DNA of 14,460 nucleotides from an uncultured Lachnospiraceae bacterium (lineage in GTDB: Bacteria > Bacillota > Clostridia > Lachnospirales > Lachnospiraceae): assembly GCA_934338765.1 (NCBI GenBank), contig CAKRHL010000041.1, forward strand, positions 1 to 14,460, in the 5' to 3' direction. A program made the position numbers and the translations under genes. Under the pieces are notes generated by a model. The model saw nothing but the letters and a program-made list of their open reading frames with translations, was not told the origin of the DNA and did not search any database. This document shows positions 13,834 through 14,460 of this stretch, piece by piece (within the stretch, counting starts at the first letter, position 1; every line of letters starts with the position of its first letter).

Positions 13834-14460
13834 ATGATTACATTTGAGAGAACATCTGTGATGAACCTGGAAAATGCCATGCGTGGCGCCAGAAATCCAT
13901 TAAACAGCTGGGCGAGAAGTGACAGCTATGTGAATGATAAGGGAGAGTTTATTTTTGGGGAAAATGACCTGCAGCTGGCCAAAAGATTATGTCAGGCGGG
14001 GAACGACCACCGCAAATTTATCCGCCAGATCTTTATTACGGTGGATATTACCGCACCGATTTACTGGTGGAAAGAGTATGATACTTACAAGGTTGGTACG
14101 GTAGCCAATTCCACAAGTACCATGCACAAGATCCACAGCAAGCCTTTTGAAAGAGCAGATTTCAGTATGGATCATATGGTGCCGGAGGCAGAGGCGCAGA
14201 TGGATCAGATGATCGATTGTCTGGAGCAGATACGTCTCAAATATATGGAGACAAAGGATAAGGCTCTCTGGTACAGCATGATCCAGCTTTTGCCGGAAAG
14301 CTATCACCAGATGAGGACATGTACCATGTCCTATGAAAATGCGATCGCGATGTACCGTGCCCGTCATGGTCATAAGCTGCAGGAATGGCACACCTTCTGT
14401 AACTGGGTTTGTGAGCTTCCGTATTTCCAGGAGCTTTTCCCGGAGGCTGTAGAGGTATAA
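13834..14460 (+). CDS. ThyX-fold-like protein lacking the ThyX signature motif
   Basis: The gene is complete, ending with TAA at the last bases of the window, and encodes 208 aa, about the length of flavin-dependent thymidylate synthase. AAGGAGG (13816-13822) precedes the ATG at 13834. Two regions line up with ThyX by eye. RLCQAGNDHRKFIRQIFITVD (51-71) corresponds to the ThyX segment with GHesplEH and FrIeg, and the C-terminal LLPESYHQ...NAIAMYRARHGHKLQEWHTF (152-188) corresponds to its VLP...N...F...R...AQwEI element. Between them, where ThyX has RHRxxSxNExSxR, this protein has WWKEYDTYKVGTVANSTS (78-95). The FAD/dUMP signature is therefore missing while a different conserved-looking block stands in its place. 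I recall similar proteins in phages and Clostridia, annotated as hypothetical. Thymidylate synthase activity is doubtful. It may use a related nucleotide or no flavin at all. Confidence 0.7.
   Translation: MITFERTSVMNLENAMRGARNPLNSWARSDSYVNDKGEFIFGENDLQLAKRLCQAGNDHRKFIRQIFITVDITAPIYWWKEYDTYKVGTVANSTSTMHKIHSKPFERADFSMDHMVPEAEAQMDQMIDCLEQIRLKYMETKDKALWYSMIQLLPESYHQMRTCTMSYENAIAMYRARHGHKLQEWHTFCNWVCELPYFQELFPEAVEV

Noticed and set aside
1..14460. Mobile element, prophage or defence island
   Set aside because: No transposase, integrase, terminal inverted repeats or direct-repeat boundaries are visible. The genes are mostly core functions on one strand. The phage-like flavour of the last gene alone is not enough.

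Overview
The window looks like chromosomal core sequence from an anaerobic gut Firmicute, most likely a member of the Lachnospiraceae. The reasons are the moderate GC content, strong GGAGG ribosome binding sites, tRNA genes without an encoded CCA end, a long single-chain PurL, a clostridial formate-tetrahydrofolate ligase, and a zinc-ribbon / DUF5685 / J-domain gene trio that I associate with this family. Every gene I can support lies on the + strand. I see no insertion sequence, integrase, CRISPR array or toxin-antitoxin pair.

Left part (1-4615). The window opens inside a RimK-like ATP-grasp ligase gene. An extended -10 promoter overlapping its stop codon drives about 170 nt of leader and then fhs (one-carbon metabolism). 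The leader folds on paper into a three-helix junction that I cannot match to a riboswitch class I know. fhs ends at a clear intrinsic terminator. An ECF-transporter S component and a class V PLP aminotransferase follow, and may form a salvage pair for a vitamin, possibly B6.

Middle (4616-11126). holA (DNA polymerase III delta) is followed by a tRNA-Leu(CAG) with its own strong promoter and terminators. Next comes a probable two-gene unit: a membrane-anchored SurA/PrsA-like protein and purL, the large FGAM synthase of purine synthesis. fhs supplies 10-formyl-THF, which purine synthesis consumes, but the two genes sit in separate transcription units.

Right part (11127-14460). Two identical tRNA-Gly(GCC) genes share a promoter that closely resembles the tRNA-Leu promoter. 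A tight five-gene run follows: a membrane zinc-ribbon protein, a DUF5685 protein carrying two aspartate-rich motifs and two CxxC pairs, a J-domain protein with a Cys-rich tail, a small unknown protein, and a ThyX-fold-like protein that lacks the ThyX signature motif. This run and the fhs leader are the least explained parts of the window.
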